From CAUZWH01 sp965224275 (GTDB lineage: Bacteria; Pseudomonadota; Alphaproteobacteria; SHVV01), in assembly GCA_965224275.1 (NCBI GenBank), contig CBDCYR010000009.1, positions 124,001 to 188,000 of the forward strand: DNA of 64,000 bases. Reading direction: 5' to 3'. This document shows positions 59,994-64,000 of this stretch, one piece after another. How positions within the stretch are numbered: position 1 is the first letter of the stretch; every line of letters begins with the position of its first letter. Both the position numbers and the translations under genes were made by a program. Under the pieces are notes generated by a model. It saw only the letters and a list, made by a program, of their open reading frames with translations, ran no database searches and was not told the DNA's origin.

Positions 59994-60722
59994 TCAACCG
60001 CCGCCAATCGCGTGTTGACGATGCCGCCCGACCGAGCTCAGCCAGGCCGCCAGATCGTCGACGACGAAGTCGATATGGTCCCCGTCGGCACCCTGCTGAG
60101 AGAAATCGGTGTGATTTGGCAACCATACGGTGACCATCCCGAGCGCCGCCGCCGGTTCGAGGTTGCGGGCGGAGTCTTCAAACATCGCCGCGCGTCGTGG
60201 CTCGACCGCACATGTTTGGATCATATGCTCATAAACCTGCCGATGCGGCTTGGGCACATAGGCGGAACTCTCGATCGAAAATAGATGTTCGAAGTGATGC
60301 CGAATGCCAAGGCGATTGAGCACCCGTTCGGCGTGGTCTCGGTTGGCGCTGGTGAAAATCAATTTCCGCCCTGTAAGCGCGCCCAGTGCGGCATCCAATG
60401 CCGTGTTTTGCCCGATCACAGTCACATCGATATCGTGGACGAAAGCGAGATAGTGATCGGGATCGGTTGCGTGATTCGTCATCATCCCGCGCAGTGTGCT
60501 GCCATGATGGCGAAAGTAATCCCGGCGCACACGTTCGGCCGCCACCATTTCGAGATCGAGCGCGGTTGCGACGAATTTTGTTATCCGTTCGCTCACCTGT
60601 TTAAAGAGCTCGGTTTTGGCCGAATATAGGGTGTTGTCGAGATCGAAGACCCAGTCCTCAACGTGCGTGACACCTGAGAACTCATTGTTTTCAGGGCCTT
60701 TTTTCCGAGAATCTCTCATCAT
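59994..60722 (-). CDS. Pyrimidine 5'-nucleotidase (HAD superfamily)
   Basis: 242 residues of the yeast SDT1-type nucleotidase family. HAD motif 1 is VFDLDNTLY, motif 2 FTSANRDHAERVL, motif 3 YVPKPHRQVYEHMI (Lys) and motif 4 AAMFEDSARNLEPAAALGM. Acts on pyrimidine or related nucleoside monophosphates. Common next to the dapDE genes in alphaproteobacteria. Divergent from the EAL gene; the 164-bp gap shows no gene. Confidence 0.88.
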   Translation of the reverse strand: MMRDSRKKGPENNEFSGVTHVEDWVFDLDNTLYSAKTELFKQVSERITKFVATALDLEMVAAERVRRDYFRHHGSTLRGMMTNHATDPDHYLAFVHDIDVTVIGQNTALDAALGALTGRKLIFTSANRDHAERVLNRLGIRHHFEHLFSIESSAYVPKPHRQVYEHMIQTCAVEPRRAAMFEDSARNLEPAAALGMVTVWLPNHTDFSQQGADGDHIDFVVDDLAAWLSSVGRHRQHAIGGG

Positions 60723-60886
60723 CGCGGGTCGTACAGCATGGTGTTGAAGCCGATTGTTACGCCGGCCACGATAGCGGTGCCGGTTGGCGGTGTTCTAGTC
60801 CTAATGTGATAGTCTGCACAGCGCGACAACGCCGAAAAGCATACATTCGGCGGGTAGAAACGTGTGAGCAGAGCGGCCCCGGTGCG

Positions 60887-62542
60887 ATGAACGATCAGGC
60901 CACCATGGTGACCAACTTACGGACGGATCGGGATCGATTCGTCGCGTTTGCGTTTGCGTCGGCCGATGCGCTGGTCGAGCTCGATGACAACCGATGCATC
61001 TCCTACGCCGTCGGCGCGGTGCATTGGCTGGCCGGAAAATCCGCGGACGCGCTGATCGGAATGCCGTTCATCGATCTCGTATCCAAGGAAGATCAGGCGT
61101 TTCTAAAGGCCGCCTATTCGACCGTCGTGAAACAAAGCCGATTTGGGCCGATCGAAGTAAACCTTCGAGGTGCTGCCGACAAACCTCAGCGCGTGACGTT
61201 GTTTGCCTCGCACCTGCCGGATCGGGCAAATCGTTTGTTCATCACCCTGAGTGCGCGGCGTATTTCGCCACAGACCAAAACGCCAGACGACGTCGATCGA
61301 GATGCCGAAACCGGCCTCCTCGACAAGGATTCATTTGCCGACGTCGCGATGGAGGTCCTCAAGGGCAGCGCCAACCAGGACAAAAACTACTCCATGACGC
61401 TCCTCAACATGGATGGTTTGCAGAACCTTGAAAAGCGCCTGGACAAGAAGGCGGCTGAGGAACTGATGACCGAAGTGTCGGCCTATTTGCAGGTCAACTC
61501 GGTAAATGGCGAATCGGCCTCGCGGATCGACGAAAACCAGTTCGGTATCGTCCACGACGCTTCCGTCGACGTCGCCACGCTTGAACAAACCATCAGCGAG
61601 CGCGCCCTCGAAGCGGATCCCAACGGCGAGGGTTTGACGGTCAATTCCTCGACCATTGAACTCGACGCAGACGATCAGATTTCCGAAGAGGATGCCGCCC
61701 GTGCACTGGTCTATTCGATCAACAAGTTCTCCGAACAACCGGGAGATTTCACCGTCAGCGCCCTAAACGACGGCTACAAGCTGATGCTCGACGAGACCGT
61801 CGAGAAAATCGCTGAATTCAAAGCCATGATCCAGGCCGGCCGGTTTGATGTCGTGTTCCAGCCGATCGTCGACCTTAAGACCCGTAAGGTCCATCATTCG
61901 GAAGCGCTGGTCCGGTTCCACGATAGTGAGCCCGGCGTATCACCATTCGCACTTATTACGTTTGCCGAAGAAGTCGGCGTCATCGGCGATTTTGATCTCG
62001 CGATGTGCGAGCGGGTTATCAAAAAGATTAATCAGGCCAACGACAACGGCCACGAGCTCTATATCGCGGTTAACCTTTCTGGGCGTTCCCTGGAAGATAA
62101 GTCGTTTCTGGAAGCGTTTGCCAAACTCTTGAGCAAACATGAGAAGATCCGTACGCAACTGATGTTCGAAGTAACGGAATCGGCGGAAATCATAGATCTT
62201 GATGCGACGAATAACTTCATTACGGGCTTGCGCGAAAAGGGTCATCACGTCTGCCTCGATGATTTCGGCGCTGGCGCGGCCGCGTTTCAGTATCTCAGGG
62301 CACTCGATATCGATTTCGTAAAGATCGACGGCATGTATGTTCGCGAAGCACTCGTCAAAGCGAACGGAAAGTCGTTTTTACGCGCCATGGCGAACCTGTG
62401 CAGCGACATTGGGATCGACACGATCGCGGAGATGGTTGAAGACGAAGAGGTCGCAGGGTTTTTGATTGAATCCGGCGTTCGTTACGGACAGGGCTACCTG
62501 TTTGGCAAACCCTCCCTTGGCATCATGGGCCAGAGCGGTTAG
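60887..62542 (+). CDS. PAS - degenerate GGDEF - EAL domain protein (cyclic-di-GMP phosphodiesterase)
   Basis: 551 residues from ATG 60887. A PAS-like N-terminus (FVAFAFASADALVELDDNRCISYAVGAVHWLAGKSAD split) is followed by a GGDEF-like domain in which the active loop reads SRIDENQFGI, so it cannot make c-di-GMP. The EAL domain keeps FQPIVDL, SEALVRF, NLSGRSLED, EVTESAEI, LDDFGAG, FVKIDG and GYLFGKP, so it is probably active. It may hydrolyse c-di-GMP in response to the PAS domain. Cytoplasmic, no membrane span seen. Confidence 0.88.
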   Translation: MNDQATMVTNLRTDRDRFVAFAFASADALVELDDNRCISYAVGAVHWLAGKSADALIGMPFIDLVSKEDQAFLKAAYSTVVKQSRFGPIEVNLRGAADKPQRVTLFASHLPDRANRLFITLSARRISPQTKTPDDVDRDAETGLLDKDSFADVAMEVLKGSANQDKNYSMTLLNMDGLQNLEKRLDKKAAEELMTEVSAYLQVNSVNGESASRIDENQFGIVHDASVDVATLEQTISERALEADPNGEGLTVNSSTIELDADDQISEEDAARALVYSINKFSEQPGDFTVSALNDGYKLMLDETVEKIAEFKAMIQAGRFDVVFQPIVDLKTRKVHHSEALVRFHDSEPGVSPFALITFAEEVGVIGDFDLAMCERVIKKINQANDNGHELYIAVNLSGRSLEDKSFLEAFAKLLSKHEKIRTQLMFEVTESAEIIDLDATNNFITGLREKGHHVCLDDFGAGAAAFQYLRALDIDFVKIDGMYVREALVKANGKSFLRAMANLCSDIGIDTIAEMVEDEEVAGFLIESGVRYGQGYLFGKPSLGIMGQSG

Positions 62543-62560
62543 CGCGCAGGGCCGATAGTC

Positions 62561-64000
62561 ATGCCAGTACGGAGTCTGCTCGGGAAGCGCAATCGTGAAC
62601 GTCAGAAGAGCGTAGAGTCGGCGCCGCTCGGCCTTGGACTTGAGGATATCGTCTCGAATCATCCCGAGCCGGCGCTGTTGGTAGATAACGCCGCAAATGT
62701 GGTCATCGCAAATCAATTGGGCTCGGCGTTGGCGGATGCCATCACCCAGCACTCTTTGCCTGGCATCACGAAGCGAATCGCCGACGTTGCCACGACCGGC
62801 CGGCCGGCGGTCGATCGAGCGGAACTCCGTTTGGCCGAGGGTGACCGGACCCTCGATGTCACTTTCGTTCCCGATGGCAGGGCACCGGCGGAAAGGGTTG
62901 CTCTCCTCACCCACGATGTTACCAGTGATCGCAACCTAACCAACGCCCTGGTCGCATCGCGTCAGCTGTTCAAGGATCTGGTCGGCTGTTCATCGGATTT
63001 TGCATGGGAGACCAAGGCGGACGGCACGTTCGGCTTTGTCTCACCGAGAGGTGCGCTCGGCTTCACAGCACGGGAACTCGAGGGCCGCCCGGCGCGCGAC
63101 TTGCTCGATGCCGATTACGCGCCGCCAATCCCGTTACCCTTCGAGGCGAAAGCTGCGGTTGACGATATCGAGATATGGGTGCGGCAAGTTGATGCCTCGT
63201 TGGCTTGCTTGGAAGTTTCCTCGGTTCCGGTTCTTGACGATGACGGCCGCTGGCTTGGCGCGCGCGGTGTTTGCCGCGATGTGACCGAGGCCCGTGAACG
63301 CGATATGGCGCTGCAACGGGCACGCAGTCGAGAAGAGTTGCAGGCCCGGATTATCGATTCGATGCGCAACGAGATTGATACCCGACGGATGTTGGAAGTT
63401 GCCGCTGAATCGATCGCCGAATCGGTGGCGGCGACTCATTGCTGGATCTACATGCGTGAGGAAGCAGGGGCCCTCTACCTGGCGGCCGACAGCGGCGGTC
63501 GCAAAGATGCGCCGGCGCCAAGCGACGTCGCGGATGTAATAGAGCGATCACCAAACGCGGCTCCGTTACAGGACAACATCGGCGCCGACGCCGCCAGCGT
63601 CCTGGTAATACCCACCCTTAGCCATGAAATCGTGAACGGAGCCGTGTGCGTCGCGCGGGATCAGGATGGTGGCGAACTTGACGACGATCAGCGCCAGATG
63701 CTGTCCGGCATCGCCGGGCATATCGGGATAGCGATTGAGCAAATTGCCAACGTCCTCAAACTCGAGCGGATTTCGCGCACCGACGAGTTGACTGGATTGC
63801 TTAATCGCCGCGCCTTCTTCGAAGAGGTGACCCGTCGCTACAAGCATCTTGGTCGCATGAAACGACAGGGAGCGCTGCTCTATGTCGACCTCGATAACTT
63901 CAAGCAGGTCAACGACGTTCACGGGCACCAGCGCGGCGACGACGCCTTGAAAGCTCTAGCCGGCCTCCTGAAAGATAGCCGCATCGGCGACATTCCGGCC
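62561..64000 (+). CDS. PAS-GAF-GGDEF diguanylate cyclase-type protein (partial, C-terminus outside window)
   Basis: ATG 62561 opens 480 codons to the right edge without a stop. Residues about 25-130 form a PAS-like first module and about 135-250 a second PAS (DLVGCSSDFAWETKADGTFGFVS, then VPVLDDDGRWLGARGVCRDVTE). A GAF domain follows (TRRMLEVAAESIAESVAATHCWIYM). The GGDEF domain starts with RISRTDELTGLLNRRAFFEE and LYVDLDNFKQVNDVHGHQRGDDAL; the GGDEF loop is beyond the edge, so catalysis cannot be judged. Starts 18 bases after the EAL gene, so the two c-di-GMP genes are paired. Confidence 0.85.
   Translation, partial: MPVRSLLGKRNRERQKSVESAPLGLGLEDIVSNHPEPALLVDNAANVVIANQLGSALADAITQHSLPGITKRIADVATTGRPAVDRAELRLAEGDRTLDVTFVPDGRAPAERVALLTHDVTSDRNLTNALVASRQLFKDLVGCSSDFAWETKADGTFGFVSPRGALGFTARELEGRPARDLLDADYAPPIPLPFEAKAAVDDIEIWVRQVDASLACLEVSSVPVLDDDGRWLGARGVCRDVTEARERDMALQRARSREELQARIIDSMRNEIDTRRMLEVAAESIAESVAATHCWIYMREEAGALYLAADSGGRKDAPAPSDVADVIERSPNAAPLQDNIGADAASVLVIPTLSHEIVNGAVCVARDQDGGELDDDQRQMLSGIAGHIGIAIEQIANVLKLERISRTDELTGLLNRRAFFEEVTRRYKHLGRMKRQGALLYVDLDNFKQVNDVHGHQRGDDALKALAGLLKDSRIGDIPA

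Noticed and set aside
1..64000. CRISPR arrays, rRNA genes and prophage modules
   Set aside because: None seen on reading: no regular spaced repeats, no rRNA signatures and no phage structural genes.

Overview
The window is about 64 kb of GC-rich chromosome from an alphaproteobacterium, most likely in or near the Rhodospirillales. The inference rests on gene order and families: rnd-kdsD-lptC-lptA, an NDUFA9-like gene facing uppP, a membrane-anchored CycM-type cytochrome c beside kdsB-pheA, nudC, and the SRP RNA followed by dnaX-ybaB-recR. No rRNA, CRISPR array, prophage or plasmid functions were seen. Almost all of the DNA is coding.

Layout. 1-3083 (minus) holds lipopolysaccharide transport and Kdo genes (lptA, lptC, kdsD), rnd and tRNA-Leu(CAG). 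3246-10071 holds an NDUFA9-like protein, uppP, a GST, queG, an epimerase, a frameshifted ABHD10-like hydrolase and a GT4 glycosyltransferase. 10139-20042 is the translation block thrS, infC, rpmI, rplT, pheS, pheT, lepA. It is interrupted by an oppositely oriented metal-efflux pair whose ArsR-type repressor carries an SmtB-like alpha5 zinc site. 20139-23900 holds a small membrane protein, tRNA-Ser(GGA), an IS5-type element that splits a GIY-YIG gene with a clean TTA duplication, a YgjP-type metallopeptidase, a cupin and a parvulin. 24044-29921 is an accessory catabolic region with Rieske dioxygenase subunits, VOC proteins and glutathione transferases. 29935-34191 holds leucyl aminopeptidase, a GGCT-like protein, a MarR regulator and two tandem GhrA-like dehydrogenases. 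34246-46353 holds two peptide ABC transporters, one nested inside the yejA/yejBEF gene set. 46441-60722 is housekeeping: hisN, cytochrome c, kdsB, pheA, nudC, SRP RNA, dnaX, ybaB, recR, rmuC, def, fmt, truA, dapE, dapD and a HAD nucleotidase. 60887-64000 holds a degenerate GGDEF-EAL protein and the start of a PAS-GAF-GGDEF protein.

The most striking observation is at 26363-27055. This glutathione-transferase gene has an in-frame UGA exactly where the family has its active-site cysteine (SSFT-UGA-PWVQRA). It has a good Shine-Dalgarno before the upstream ATG and a stem-loop after the UGA that fits the bacterial SECIS pattern. I read it as a selenocysteine GST and the first gene of an apparent operon selGST - Rieske alpha - beta - VOC. 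A related GST - beta - VOC set lies next to it.

Other notable signals are an apparent AUC start codon for infC; a 34-bp perfect palindrome covering a near-consensus promoter and the start codon of the ArsR gene, implying a leaderless mRNA; a 5-bp tandem duplication that breaks the hydrolase; an intrinsic terminator ten bases before pheS; and a probable frameshift in the signal peptide of a molybdopterin-domain protein. All calls come from reading the sequence; no database search was run.
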